A stretch of DNA of 64,000 nucleotides, taken from positions 32,936,697-33,000,696 of the forward strand of contig CM019701.1 of the NCBI GenBank assembly GCA_009760885.1, written 5' to 3'. The notes under the pieces are model-generated. The model did not search any database, was not told the DNA's origin, and was given only the letters and a program-made list of their open reading frames with translations. The first letter of the stretch is position 1; each line of letters starts with the position of its first letter. The position numbers and the translations under genes are program-made. The stretch comes from Achatina immaculata (lineage: Eukaryota > Mollusca > Gastropoda > Stylommatophora > Achatinidae). Positions 45,720 through 56,910 of the stretch are shown here, in pieces.

Positions 45720-48317
45720 CTAAATGTGGTAGAATACTTTGCTGATATACATTCTTGAGGATTCTTTCACTAGCTCCCCATGTAGTCCACTCAATTTTCT
45801 TAATATGGCTAGTTTTCTTCTGGCTTTTGCTTCTGCACTGTTGATGTGTTGCTTCCAAGTCAGTTTTGAGTCAAGAGTCACTCCTAAGTAAGTGGGTTGG
45901 TTGTCCATCCTTAAGGGTATTTCATTTACAAAGATCTTACCTGCTTTCTGTTTAGATGAGAGGGTGAACAGAGTGGTACTTGATTTCTCTGTGTTGATAC
46001 TTACACACCATTTGTTTGTCCATGATGTCAAGATGTCTGCTGCTCTTTGGAGTCTCTGTGTAGCAACTGTCGCATATTCATCTGTACACCACATGACCAG
46101 ATCATCTGCATACAGTGCTGCTTTGATTCCATAGGGAAGTTCCTTGACCAGGTCATTAATGAATACAAGGAATAGTGTAGGCGAAAGGACTCCTCCTTGT
46201 GGTACACCGTGTCGCAGAAGTACTTTCTGGCTTTTGTGTCCATCCATTACTACTCTAGCTCTTCTATTGTGTAAATAGGACTTTATCCAGTTGTACAGTC
46301 TTCCATTCACATTGCAGTTTCTTAGTTTCCACAACAGACCTTTTTTCCATACTTTATCAAAGGCTTTCTTCAGGTCTATCCACGCTGCTAGTACAAGGTT
46401 TTTCTCTTGGAATGCATCCTCAATCTCTTGAGAGAGATAGGTCACTTGATCTTCCGTACTGTAGTACTGCCTAAATCCTGCTTGTTGTGGAACGAGAAGG
46501 TTTTCACTTTCTAGGTACCATTTTAGCCTCAGGTCAATGATGCGTTCCATCGTTTTGCATAGGCAGCTAGTGAGACTGATTGGCCTGTAGCTGGAGGCAG
46601 TATCACTGTTTTTCCCTGGTTTTAGCAGTGGTACCATGCTTGCTTCCTTCCAGATTTGAGGTAACTTACCTGTGCTCCAGCACATATTGAAAATATCCAA
46701 CAGCTTTCCCATTGCTGCCATTCCCAGGTTCTTGATCATTTCATTGGACACTCCATCTGGTCCTGGTGATTTCCTTGGTTTCAGTTTACTAACTGCTAGG
46801 TCTAACTCACTGCGTGTGATTGGTGCATCCATGACCTCCACTTTTCTGACTTGTTCCTCCTCTTTCTGTGGCTCGATGCGCACTGTACGCTCCTTCTCTG
46901 GATGGATATCAATGTTGCAGTCCTGTGCAAACATGCGAGCAAAGTGATCTGCTACCTGCTTACCTGTAAGAGTTTTCCCATCCTCTATTAGTGTAATCTT
47001 TGTACTTCTTCCAGTACTCTCATCATTTAACTGTTTGATTAGTTTCCACAGTTTCCTTCCATCCTTTTCAAAGTTTAGGGACTCTGTTTTCTCTCTCCAA
47101 CTTTCCCGTCTGGCTTGCAGCTTTGCTCTCTGAAATTTGGCCTTAGAATGTTGGTAATTATTGTGGTGTTCTTGGCATGGTCTATTTTCTGCTTGCTTTC
47201 GAGCTGCTTCCACGTCATCATGGAGTTTTCCCAGCTCACTAGACCAGTATGGTTTATAGTCCCTGCGAGCTCCTCTGGGAATGGTTTCACGAGCGGCCTG
47301 AAGGATACAAGCATTGAATTCCTTCACTATGCTGTTAATATCCTTACCTTCTATGGACAGCTGTCCCACCAGGATACCTGTACGATGTCTGTACATTGTC
47401 CAGTTTGCTTTTTTATAGTTCCATCTGGGGAGAGGGTTACTGGTGTTAAGGAGTTCATTTTCTATTGTCAGGAAGACTGGTCGATGGTCGCTACCTCCAA
47501 GTTGTTTTCCAACTTCACGTGTAATGTTCCACTTCAGATCTGGAGAGTGGAATGCCAGATCTGGTGTTGATTTTGTATGCCAAGCCCTTGAGTAAAATGT
47601 TGGGGCATCCATTGGCTGGTTGATCAGGAGAAGTCCATTATCATCCTGCCAGCTCTCAACTTCCTCTCCTCTCTTGTCTATGTGGTCATAGCCCCAGCTC
47701 TGGGAATGACTGTTAAAATCACCACAGACCATCAGTCTCTCTTTGTGTGGGATTGTTCCTAAAGCAAGTGGGCGGTCATTAGGACAGTAATAGTTAAGGA
47801 GGTGGAAATCTGTATTACTACTTTTTAGATGGATCATCTGGTATTCGGCTCCTTCCATGTACACTCCCACCTGACATGCGCTGATGTTATTCTTAACAAG
47901 TGTGAGTACTCCTCCTTTTCTTCTGTCCTGTCGGTCTGATCTAAAGCACTGGTAGCCTCTGATTTTAAAGGCGGCATCTTTGGTTAGGTGTGTCTCCTGT
48001 ATGCAGCATATACTTACCTGCTCTGCAAAAAGTATGTTCTCTAGTTCAACCTTTTTGCTATAGCCATCTCTAACACTGCTGACACCCTCAGCATTCCACT
48101 GCATTATTTTAAGTTCTTGCTTTTTGGCTGTTTTCTTCTGTTGTATTTTTTGGCCAGTAGCTCTACTCTCATGTCTCCTGACTCCACAAGACGAACTGAG
48201 AGGACCTCCAGTAGCATTGGGTGGACCCTTTCGAGGCAGGGGGCCCGGCACTGCACCTGCCTGGTTAGTCTTCACAGGGCGAGCACCATGTTTGAAAACT
48301 GTAGATAGACATTTCAT
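45720..48317 (-). CDS. Endonuclease-reverse transcriptase ORF of I-type LINE (copy 2)
   Basis: 865 codons. An N-terminal basic, Pro-rich 65 residues is followed by an AP-endonuclease domain: N75 (MQWNAEG), E108 (CCIQETH), D200/N202 (VCGDFNSH), D277/H278 (GGSDHRP). RT follows: KPRKSPGPDG (513-522), YRPISLTS (577-584), D648 in AAWIDLKKAFD, GVPQGGVLSP (704-713) and YADD (736-739) with its catalytic Asp pair. The frame ends early at residue 865 in the thumb because of a one-base deletion near 45786; the expected thumb and RNase H continue in other frames. This is the best-preserved retrotransposon ORF in the window. Confidence 0.9.
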   Translation of the reverse strand: MKCLSTVFKHGARPVKTNQAGAVPGPLPRKGPPNATGGPLSSSCGVRRHESRATGQKIQQKKTAKKQELKIMQWNAEGVSSVRDGYSKKVELENILFAEQVSICCIQETHLTKDAAFKIRGYQCFRSDRQDRRKGGVLTLVKNNISACQVGVYMEGAEYQMIHLKSSNTDFHLLNYYCPNDRPLALGTIPHKERLMVCGDFNSHSQSWGYDHIDKRGEEVESWQDDNGLLLINQPMDAPTFYSRAWHTKSTPDLAFHSPDLKWNITREVGKQLGGSDHRPVFLTIENELLNTSNPLPRWNYKKANWTMYRHRTGILVGQLSIEGKDINSIVKEFNACILQAARETIPRGARRDYKPYWSSELGKLHDDVEAARKQAENRPCQEHHNNYQHSKAKFQRAKLQARRESWREKTESLNFEKDGRKLWKLIKQLNDESTGRSTKITLIEDGKTLTGKQVADHFARMFAQDCNIDIHPEKERTVRIEPQKEEEQVRKVEVMDAPITRSELDLAVSKLKPRKSPGPDGVSNEMIKNLGMAAMGKLLDIFNMCWSTGKLPQIWKEASMVPLLKPGKNSDTASSYRPISLTSCLCKTMERIIDLRLKWYLESENLLVPQQAGFRQYYSTEDQVTYLSQEIEDAFQEKNLVLAAWIDLKKAFDKVWKKGLLWKLRNCNVNGRLYNWIKSYLHNRRARVVMDGHKSQKVLLRHGVPQGGVLSPTLFLVFINDLVKELPYGIKAALYADDLVMWCTDEYATVATQRLQRAADILTSWTNKWCVSINTEKSSTTLFTLSSKQKAGKIFVNEIPLRMDNQPTYLGVTLDSKLTWKQHINSAEAKARRKLAILRKLSGLHGELVKESSRMYISKVFYHI

Positions 48318-48907
48318 TAGCGATAATGCGTGTTACCCTGATTTTTGCGATGCGCCTTTTGGCTGGGTAACTCCGACTTCAGCACCTTTCCTTGCTAGGG
48401 CAGACTGTGGTCTTGCTCGGACTGCCATGAAGACAGTGTGGCTGGCCTGGCCAAAACTTTGTTTTCCAGCCTCTGGTGGCTGTACTTAACCCCTTCTCCA
48501 TGTCAGATGGTTTGAGACAGTTCCACAAAGACACTCTGACTCTGAGATGAGGAATCTGATGAGTGCTTCAACGATATCCATTCCCCGCCACCTATAGTCT
48601 ACTGGCTCTGTTTTGTTCACATCATTCTGATAGCCATTGTTGTAAAGACCCATAGGCTTGTCACGTCCTGGATTCATTGGTTTCACACCAGACTTCCCTC
48701 ATCCCCGCCAGAGATCTCCATGTCCCCATCCGTCCACCAACCTGACATTACATTTTGCAAAAATAACAATTACCATTAGTGTTGATTGCTACAAGTTTCT
48801 GGGCTACAGAGGTAGGTCAGAGTTTTTAAGCAAACAGATCTATGTTCCCTGTCTCACAAACACTATGTTAAGATAAGTGTGCTCTTAACACAGTTGTTCC
48901 CAGGGGA

Positions 48908-48920
48908 ATTGTATCCATAT
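48908..48920. repeat. TSD of I-type LINE copy 2 (5' side)
   Basis: ATTGTATCCATAT, identical to 44423-44435. Confidence 0.9.
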
Positions 48921-49114
48921 GTTCTGTTTGCTGAACAGTTTTAGATGCAATTTTTTTCACCCATGGCACAATCCTTAAGTATGGAAAAGCATACAATTGT
49001 CCCTCGTTATCCATGAGAGTGGTTTCAGGATCATAGTTATAAATAGTTATTATACTGTGTTGTTTAAGGATTAATGACGAGAAAAAAGTCTGTACATGTT
49101 CCATATAGATTCAA

Positions 49115-49230
49115 TCATTGCAGGCCCTGTAATGTTGTATCTTTCAGTACTTGCAGGCCCTGTAGTGTTCTGTTTGTCAGTACTTGCAGGCCCTGTAATG
49201 TTCAATCTTTCAGTACTTGCAGACTGCTTT
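49115..49230. repeat. 36-bp tandem repeat, about three copies
   Basis: TTGCAGGCCCTGTAATGTT recurs at about 49117, 49153 and 49189 with a TTTCAGTAC or TGTCAGTAC spacer between copies. A fourth partial unit ends at about 49222. Confidence 0.8.
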
Positions 49231-49726
49231 TGTTTAATGACCTAAAAGAGAAATGCATAGAAAACACACAGAATATTTAAAGTGCAAGTACATAAAGAAA
49301 ATATAATAGAGAAAATATCAATTCATTCTCTGTCTCACATACACACACTCAGTCACTCTCTCACCCACACACTCACTTATTGTTATATTTTCTAACACAC
49401 AAATAATGAGTATATAACTATACATGAAGCCACTGCAGTAAAGCTGTGATAACAAAATATTTTTTACACAGCATTCATGTGATTTTATATTATTATATTA
49501 TATTTTTTTCATTCACATTTTTTTAATATAGCATTTATGTGAATTTATATTTTATCTTTTCTCTCTATTTCTTCGTCCTGTGTGTTTTTTTATGATTAAG
49601 TCTCACACTGAAACATCATAGCTGCGTGCTCATTAATTAATAAAACTATTCCTAGTTTTTTTCCTAGTTTATACATTTTATTATATTTCTATCACTTAAT
49701 TTACAAGGCACCATGTTACAGCTCGC

Positions 49727-49820
49727 TCGCACACTCACTCACTCGCTCACTCACTTGCTCACTCACTCACTCACTCACTCACTCACTCACTCGCTCACTC
49801 ACTCACTCACTCACTCACAC
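49727..49820. repeat. (CACT)n microsatellite
   Basis: An uninterrupted to slightly impure run of CACT units, with occasional CGCT and TTGCT variants. The Thr/His/Ser-Leu repeat frames across it are not genes. Confidence 0.95.
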
Positions 49821-49839
49821 TCTCTTGATAACCATATTA

Positions 49840-50230
49840 GAGACTGTGGATCTGTGAAATTATGGGAAACTATAGCAAGTTATGCCTTGAGGATCTGTGA
49901 AATGGTAGAAAGCTATAATACGTGCCTTGAGGATCTGTGAAATGGTGGGAAGCTGTAACAAGTTATGCCTTGAGGATCTGTGAAGTGGTGGGAAGCTATA
50001 GCAAGTTATGGCTTGAGGATCTGTGAAATGGTGGGAAGCTATAGCAGGTTACATCTAGAGGATCTGTGAAATGGTGAAAAGCTATAGCAGGTTACATCTA
50101 GAGGATCTGTGAAATGGTGAAAAGCTATAGCAAGTTATGCCTTGAGGGTCTTTGAAATGGTGGGAAGTTATAACAAGTTATGCCTTGAGGATCTATGAAA
50201 TGGTGGAAAGCTATAGCAAGTTATACCTAT
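49840..50230. repeat. 44-bp minisatellite, about nine copies
   Basis: Units begin GGATCTGTGAAATGGTGGGA and end GCAAGTTATGCCTTGA, spaced about 42-44 bp from about 49848 to 50225. Some units carry the variant GGTTACATCTAGA, and two such variant units are adjacent, a sign of local duplication. It lies immediately after the CACT microsatellite. Confidence 0.9.
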
Positions 50231-50790
50231 ACATCATTTTGTTCACATGGATTCAGCATAGTGCTCAGGGTGCAGCAAATTCAAATTTTGCTTTTTGGAA
50301 TTTTCTGGAATTTTTTTTTCAAAGTTTTCAGTCTGCATTTGGTTGAATCCATGGATACAGTGGCCCAACTGTATTGTTTTTCAGGTGCAACAGTGTTGTT
50401 AAAATTATTTCCTGTTAATAAGTAAACCGGTTAATTTTAATAACTTTTATATTTATATATTGTTAACTGTAACATAGCATATTGATTTTGTGAGGCAACT
50501 CTATTATTTTATTTCATGATAACAAGTAAACCTGTTAATTTGACTCCATATTAACTTTATGTAATGTTAACATGTTATCCTTCTGAGTGTTCACTGTTAA
50601 AATTGTTTTGACTTGAAGCACAATCTAATCAAACACTTCACTTTTTTGTGCTACCTTTAAGATGTTTAAGATTGCTTTGGGATTTTTAACAATTGTTTGT
50701 TGCTTTTTTTGCATATGGAGCATTTACTTTTCACCTTGAATTTTGCTATAAATGAAGCCATACCATTGTAGAATTTAGAGACATAAAATG
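50231..50790. other. Unassigned AT-rich stretch
   Basis: No coding or repeat signal is recognised between the minisatellite and the MITE. Confidence 0.4.
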
Positions 50791-51241
50791 TGCAGGGTGT
50801 TCCAAAAATTCCTTTACAGTTTCTGGAGGCCACTAAAGGAAGACAAATACAGTGTGAGTCATCTTTACTGGTGATTTCAAGGGAGAAGGTTTATGTACTT
50901 TTCTTCTTTGAGGAAGACTATGTAACTAGCATGTCTTATCTCAACATGTTAATTGATATGATGTGGCAGCTTCAGGAACAGCCAGAATTTCATTTTTTTT
51001 CAGCAAGACCAGACACCTTCTCACTGATATCAATATGTACATGCCTTTTTTTGAATGCTGATCAGCCCAGCTGCTGGTGTACCTATAATTCATATTGAAT
51101 TGATTAACAGTGAGTAACTGTAAAGTATGTCTAAAACTTTTGAGAACTTCTCTACAAATTAACACACAGTTTCTCCATGTAGCTGCATTTGTCTTCCTAG
51201 AGTGATCGTCAGAGTACGTAAAGGAATTTTCAGAACACCCT
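50791..51241. mobile_element. MITE with about 60-bp terminal inverted repeats
   Basis: The left end AGGGTGTTCCAAAAATTCCT and the complement of the right end AGGGTGTTCTGAAAATTCCT match at 18 of 20. Similarity continues inward through GGAAGACAAATAC / GGAAGACAAATGC. The 450-bp interior codes for nothing recognisable. AGGGTGTTCCAAAA-type ends occur in mariner/Tc1-like elements; no clear TA duplication is visible, so the superfamily is uncertain. Confidence 0.75.
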
Positions 51242-51464
51242 ATATATGTGTGTATGTCTGGGTGCATGTGTGTGAGAGAAAGAGTGAATGAAATGGTGAA
51301 TGTTGATTGGAAAATGCAAAAAAATTTCCTAAAAAAATCACAAATCCCTCAGTAGTGGTTTTTTTAATATTGTTTGTGAATTTAGCACTTACGAAGATGG
51401 CTTATTTGTGACAATGTGTTGGGTAACCTTTGAAAATGTTATTTATTTGTGACAGTGTGATCAG

Positions 51465-51558
51465 TAAGCTCTGAATACATTACTGATTTGTGAATATATT
51501 ATAGATAAGCTCTGAATACATTACTGATTTGTGAATATATTATAGATAAGCTCTGAAT
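51465..51558. repeat. 41-bp tandem repeat, 2.3 copies
   Basis: TAAGCTCTGAATACATTACT starts at 51465 and 51506 and, in part, at 51547. The two full copies are identical. Confidence 0.9.
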
Positions 51559-52984
51559 GGATCTTTTTTTTTAAATGTAAATATATAACTAGTATGATGA
51601 TATTAATCAGATATAGATTTTTACACATGTATGTGATATCTAGGTTGATAATTCAGTGATGAAAGCTTTGTAGGTATCACCACTAATATATATATATATA
51701 TAGCATTACAGTAGAAACTGGAAGAGATTGCTGACACAGTTATCAGCATATGATTGTTTTTTTTTTAAAGAAAGGTTTTTACTCCAAATCTCTGTTTGAT
51801 GTAGTTTTGTAGAATTTTACTCTCGAGAATACATCCTCACATGAATTTAAGAATAATCTTTTTCTGCAACAGTATTTACTGCTACTATTTACAACTTAGC
51901 ATATTTAAAGAAGTGAACAACTGAATCCTTTCAGAAGACAAATAAGCAAGTTATAATTAAGAAGTCCCTGTGTACTCTCTTCGTAATTAATATGTAGAAG
52001 ATTGTTGTGCAGATAACTTTTCAGTTATGTTTTGCTAAATTTACAGTTAATGTGCATAAAATTAATATATTTAATGTGAAGGACTTGAAATATTTATAAA
52101 TACTGTAATTAATTTCTGTTAATTTGCTACTTATAGCCATATGAAATTTTGCATTTGAGTAATGTTTACAGATAACTGTGCAATAGAATACAATTTCTGA
52201 ATGAAAAGATTATTAGTTATATTTTATATGAAAACAGTTTTATTTCTCAGTGATTTCAGTTTCACATTCACTGTGCAATAACAATATTTCTGATTGAAGA
52301 AAGTATTAATTATTATTTAACTTGAAAAGCAGTTTTCTTTCCTGCATCTCTGAACGCATTTTAAAGATTTATTATTATTCTGTGTAATTTATTCTGTATA
52401 TTGTTCATCAGCATATGTTTGTAATGTATGTGTACTTTGCACATTATTAGATGTGACATCAGCTTGTCAGAGTTCACTGTTTCAGTTTTGTATCTTTCTT
52501 TTTTAATTGTTCAGTTCAGAGTTTCTTTTAATTTTGTTTATCTCATTAAGTTGCAACAAGAAAAATGAAGAGAAATAAACTTACTTCATGTTTCACGTGT
52601 GCTTTAGTATTGTTACCAAAATTTGATATCTCATTTGATTTCTGTTTTACTACTTTTTAACAATTTTTCTAAAGTAAAAGTGAGAATTGCAAAAAGTGAT
52701 GAAAAATCCTGTCAACAGATTTAGAGGCGATGAATATAATTATTCCATTGATAGAGTATCTCGTCATAAAAATTTTGAGATAATGAATAGAATTTTATGG
52801 AACTCCTCTGCTAGATTATCTCACTGAAAAACTTTTGAGAGTAAATATGATCTCAGTGTTTGCTTTTGAAATGACATATAAATGGAGCAGCTGATTTATC
52901 TTTTGTATAAATGGAGGCTGTTAAAAAATAATTTAACAGACAAAATGTAGAATATTCATTTACCATCCTCTCTCGCAGTGCTTC
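51559..52984. other. Very AT-rich stretch without recognised features
   Basis: It has long A/T runs and a short TA run near 51690. I find no gene, transposon end or array. Confidence 0.45.
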
Positions 52985-53170
52985 TTTAGCAGCTCTGTCG
53001 CCATGGGGACTCCCGCAATCTCTGCCATGTAAGCCAAGCTAGATCTGTTACTGGGAGAACTATCAGAGAAGTAGGACAGGGTCTTGGTCAGACATGGTTC
53101 ACTGACCCTGAAGCCAGTGTATCAGTCATGGGCTGCTGATTGTGGAACTACACAGTGTCTTCAGTCTGGC
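52985..53170 (+). repeat. Unclassified dispersed repeat (copy 2)
   Basis: Related to 14290-14460: GCTAGATCTGTTACTG, GACAGGGTCTTGGTCAG, CATGGTTCACTGACCCTGAAG and TATCAG are in the same order and spacing. This copy extends somewhat further on the left (GCCATGGGGACTCCCG). The class is unknown. Confidence 0.6.
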
Positions 53171-53753
53171 GCCTCTAACTGAATATCTCGTCAGAAAACT
53201 TTTGAGTTGATGAGTATAATTTTGTGGAGTTCTTCTGGAGGCTATCAAAGTATTCCTGTAAACATCTCTCTTTTTCCCAACATCTCCCAGTTAATTCTGT
53301 GTTAATTGCATTCATTCATATTTATTTGTTTTCTTTTTCGTCTGCATCTTCTTATTTTTTTTTCTTTTCTTCCTGTAAAATAATATCAAGTGCCACTAAA
53401 ATTTTTCCAGGTGCAAGAGTTTTTTTTTCCATACAAGTAATCCTTCATTATAAGGAGGTATCAGAGAGAGAGATACGCTGCCTGAAGTTTAGAATGGCTG
53501 TGCTTCATAATAATAGCTCAATCAAACTTATTAAGAGAAAATAAAATGTGTCCACATTTTAAACAATCTTATTTCAAAAGGTAATATACTTTAGAATTTA
53601 GGTTTATGAAATTTCACTCTTTTATGAAGTTTAATTTCTTTATCTTTGTGCCAGTAAAATTTGCAATTATTTTTTTATATATATATTTTTTTTCATTTGT
53701 TCTGTAACTTGGCACTATGTGTTGGTGATGGAAGAGATGAAATGTAACAGTTT

Positions 53754-53784
<31 letters not shown>

Positions 53785-54365
53785 GGGCATATATATTTAT
53801 ACCTTCCTAGGTCAGTGAATTGGGACAGAAAGATGTATACTTGATCTAGAGAATTGTTTTAGTCCAGAAATAATTATTTAATTTCCTTGGAAAATAACTC
53901 TGGGAAAACGGTAGAAGTTTTGAAGAATAGTTCATTTCCAGTTCCATTAGCAGAATTACTTTTAGTTTTCTTGTAATATCTGTCCATAATCTGTTAGTAT
54001 TCTTGGAATATATATCCATAATATGGTTTTACAGTATTTTATTATATTTTACCAAATAAAATGCACTTATCCTGCAAACTGTATGCAGGTCTTGGATGCT
54101 AATAAGGAACTGTTCAAGTAATGCATTTCTTATCAAGCTATTTCTGTGGCTTCATTCTTTATCTTAATATAGAAGCACAAAGTCTTATCAAAAGATTCTC
54201 CTTATGATGTTGTTAGAATGGGGCAGTGCTTGTATGATTTCCCCTTCCCCCCCCCCCCCCTTTCAACTCTGGGAGAAGTAATCTGTGTGAAAATAACACT
54301 GAAATAACTGAGGCAAATAGGTGAAATGAAGAACAAGTAATTTTAATTAAGAAGAGTCAGTACAA
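53171..54365. other. AT-rich stretch with a TA microsatellite
   Basis: A (TA)n run of about 14 units occupies roughly 53757-53784, and a C-run lies at 54248-54260. The frame at 53224-53544 is T-rich and looks fortuitous. No gene is supported. Confidence 0.45.
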
Positions 54366-54632
54366 GGTAAAGGTAAGGTAATCCTCTCATGCCTTAGAGG
54401 CACATAAGGATATGGTGTTGGTACCCATATTTTCCTTGACCTGTCAGCACACTAGAGGGTGATATGGTCAGTATCACACCTGGCCACTTTTCCTTCCCCC
54501 AACTCCAGAAGAAGTCAGGTACCCATTTCTACAGCTGGGTGACTGGGGTGTCTCTGGCCGGATTCAAAACCCGACCTTTGCCGTGAGAGACCAGTGCACT
54601 AATCACTTCACCACTCAGACACCCAGTACAAG
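54366..54632 (-). mobile_element. tRNA-derived SINE with a long body
   Basis: The complement starts with a tRNA-like head: GGGTGTCTGAGTGGTGAAGT (A-box TGAGTGGTGAAGTG) and, 45 bp on, GTTTTGAATCC (B-box). The last stem pairs with the start (GGGTGTC / GACACCC), so the head still looks like a tRNA. A 180-bp body follows, containing GGTACCTGACTTCTTCTGG and GGGTACCAACACCATATCC. It is a different family from the SINE at 59 kb. Confidence 0.75.
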
Positions 54633-55602
54633 GCTGGGATTAAAAAAAAAAAAAAGGTGAGTAATTTTGTGAGAGTCATTTTGTTGATTTTCTTCAAGCT
54701 GATCCTGTCTCTTGTCATATTAGGTTTAATATTTCCTTGTTATTACATGTTATTACATTATCACGATATTACAAAATCACCATTTCATTTTGTGATCTCA
54801 GTAATTATTACAAATTAAAAATATCTGTTGATGGTCATTTTAGCTTTTTTTTTTCATCATTTTACTAGCCATCCCATTTTGTCTTCTGTGACATTGTTCA
54901 TTGTCTGCAGTCCCTGATGTTAATTCTGTGATCCCTGTAACATTCAAGAATTTACTTACCTGTTGCATTTGACAAAAACATCTTTCACACAGAAAATATT
55001 TAGGAGAGCCATGTTTGTTTAGCTTATTCTGGTGCACAGTTTCAGTAATGAAACAATATAAAGGTATTTAGACAGCATTTACCTTAGCCTAACTCAGCAA
55101 ACAATGGCTGTGAAAAGAAAGACAATCAGTTACAATGTATAAATTTCGTTTGTTCTTATATTATCTCCTCTTGAACTGTAGGCAGTAGCCAACACAGATA
55201 TCAAGTTAGATAAGGAGAAAGACATGCATCAAGTTGGATGAAGAGTGGATTGTCATGACTTGGTTGAAGACTTGGACAGTACACAAGAAATGAGCTTCTG
55301 AGCAGACTCCACCATTAATAAAATCACCTGTTAGCCAGACTAACGAGCACATCAGTCCATCTCTAGAAACACCACCGAAAGCTAGGATAGGGTCTTGGCC
55401 AGTCACCTTGTCATCACCCTGTCCAGTCACTTTTGCTTCCATCTTAACCAAAACCACTTATGTCAAAGAAAAGAAAATCTATGTCATTTGCATGCTGTAG
55501 GTGTGTGAAGTGTTATTGCCTTCACATTTCTAGGCCACTACAGTATTTGAGGTAGGGATGCCAACACTTGTCCTCACTACCTTTGTGTTTTCTAGATAAA
55601 CA
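54633..55602. other. Unassigned stretch
   Basis: No gene or repeat is recognised. A minus-strand frame at 55206-55457 has no family resemblance and no splice support. Confidence 0.4.
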
Positions 55603-55742
55603 CCCCCCCCCCCCCCTTTTTTTTGAGGCTGGGTGAACCCCAGTGCCGATCAGTCCAAAAAAGTTTTCCCTAAATGTGATATCAAACTGGGGACTTTCTG
55701 ACTGGCAGGCGAGTGCACTATCACACCACTGTGGCACTTACT
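55603..55742 (-). mobile_element. tRNA-derived SINE, partial
   Basis: The complement begins GTGCCACAGTGGTGTGATAGTGCACTCGCCTGCCAGTCAG in its A-box region, then CAGTTTGATATCAC (B-box), TTGGACTGATCGGCACTGGG and TTCACCCAGCC, a T-run and a long C/G run. The same blocks, in + orientation, make up the SINE at 21.4 kb. Confidence 0.65.
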
Positions 55743-55981
55743 TATGTCAAAGCAAGATATAATAGTAACTCCTGTGTCTTGTGTGCTCCCGCATTTGTTG
55801 TTGCATTTTAATACTCACTTATTGTTTGGACACATGAATTTGTGGCAAGAAGTTGTTATTATGTAATTTAAGTTTTGGAAAATACAAAAAGAAACATAAA
55901 ACTTGACTTGGTTTTTTTTTTTTTTAACTTGTTAGCTTATGAAATGAATTGTTGTTTACAGTCTGTCAAGTATTTGTTGTC

Positions 55982-56640
55982 AGTCCAGTAATACCAGAGA
56001 TTAGATATGCTGATGACACAGTATTACTGTCCACAACACAAAAAGGAATGGAAAAACTAATTATGTCAGTCTGTAAGAACTGAAGAGCAAACCCTTTATC
56101 TTAAGGCAAAGAAAACTAAATATTTTTTCCTAAAAAAAAACTCTTCATTTATGAAATCTTCTTACATTTACAACTATCTTCAAACTAAATTGATGACAAC
56201 TGACAAAACAAATATGGCAGCTGAAATATTATATCAATGAGGAAAAATTGGAAGAAGTGGAGAGTTTTGAATATCTTGGATCACTGCTAACTAATAATGG
56301 AGACACAATGAGGGATATTAAAAGAACATCATTGGAATAAAAAAAAACTAAAGAATCTGTGGAGAGGAACAGACAGAACCACAAAAATAAGATTTTTAAG
56401 GGCATGCATCTTTACCATCGCAACATATGCCTGTGAGACCTGGACACTGAACAAAACAGCTGAGAAATGCATAAATGCCTTTGAATGTAAATGCTACAGA
56501 AGAGTCCTTCAGACATCATTGACAACAAAAAAAAAGAACAAATATATCTATACTACAAGAACTTAATATTAAAGAAGGGTGGCTAGTAAAAAAGATTAAA
56601 CAGAGAAAACTTAAATATTTTTGACATAAAAATATTTCCC
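55982..56640 (+). mobile_element. LINE family B partial copy with a 60-bp insert
   Basis: IPEIRYADDTVLLSTTQKGMEKLIMSV, VESFEYLGSLLTNNGDTM, TLNKTAEKCINAFECKCYRRVLQTS and LVKKIKQRKLKYF appear in order with frame breaks. At about 56125-56190, after the AAACTAAAT of KTK, a foreign TTTTTTCCTA ... CTATCTTC segment is inserted and AAACTAAAT is repeated. The inserted piece matches the start of the element at 57125 and 61300. The 55982-56170 segment is closely paralogous to 61145-61340. Confidence 0.85.
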
Positions 56641-56849
56641 TGCCATCGACACTATAGTAAATTCTTCCTGTTAGTCTGATGCCTGCCATCCACGTTATAG
56701 CGATTTTGTTTCGTTGCAGCGTAAAACTATTGTAACTTTTTACTGTACACGATTTATCTGCGCATGTCCAGTGACTTTTCATAGTTCAATCCAAACGCTA
56801 ACAACAGAGCGAAGTCGATATTTTTAACTGAGAAATTTCAATATTTATT

Positions 56850-56910
56850 GGGGTACATTCAGGAACAGTGGTCGGGTCATATGACCGATAACTGTTCCTA
56901 AATGTGCCCC
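56850..56910. repeat. 61-bp near-perfect palindrome
   Basis: GGGGTACATTCAGGAACAGT on the left and the complement of GAACTGTTCCTAAATGTGCCCC-like sequence on the right pair about a centre at TCATATGA (56877-56884). Only about five positions mismatch. A tandem pair ATCGTCGATGGTAAACA / ATCGCCGATGGTAAACA follows at 57027-57072. Probably a small foldback element or a transposon end; its class is unknown. Confidence 0.7.

Larger units (their letters stand above)
44436..48907 (-). mobile_element. I-type LINE, copy 2 (full length, three small deletions)
   Basis: The ends are set by the 13-bp TSD. From the 5' end (48907): a leader of about 590 bp, an endonuclease-RT frame of 865 codons (45720-48317), RT-RNase H connection pieces, RNase H and a CxC-bearing C-terminus (44467-45222), and a (GAA)n 3' tail at 44436-44452. 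Compared with copy 1, the only frame-breaking changes are one base missing near 45786, one near 45575 and two near 45275. There is no CCHC-type ORF1. Endonuclease plus RT plus RNase H places it in the I superfamily; the clade is not decided. Confidence 0.9.

Noticed and set aside
49713..49940. 75-codon frame LTHSLTHSLTHS...
   Set aside because: It is the translation of the CACT microsatellite.
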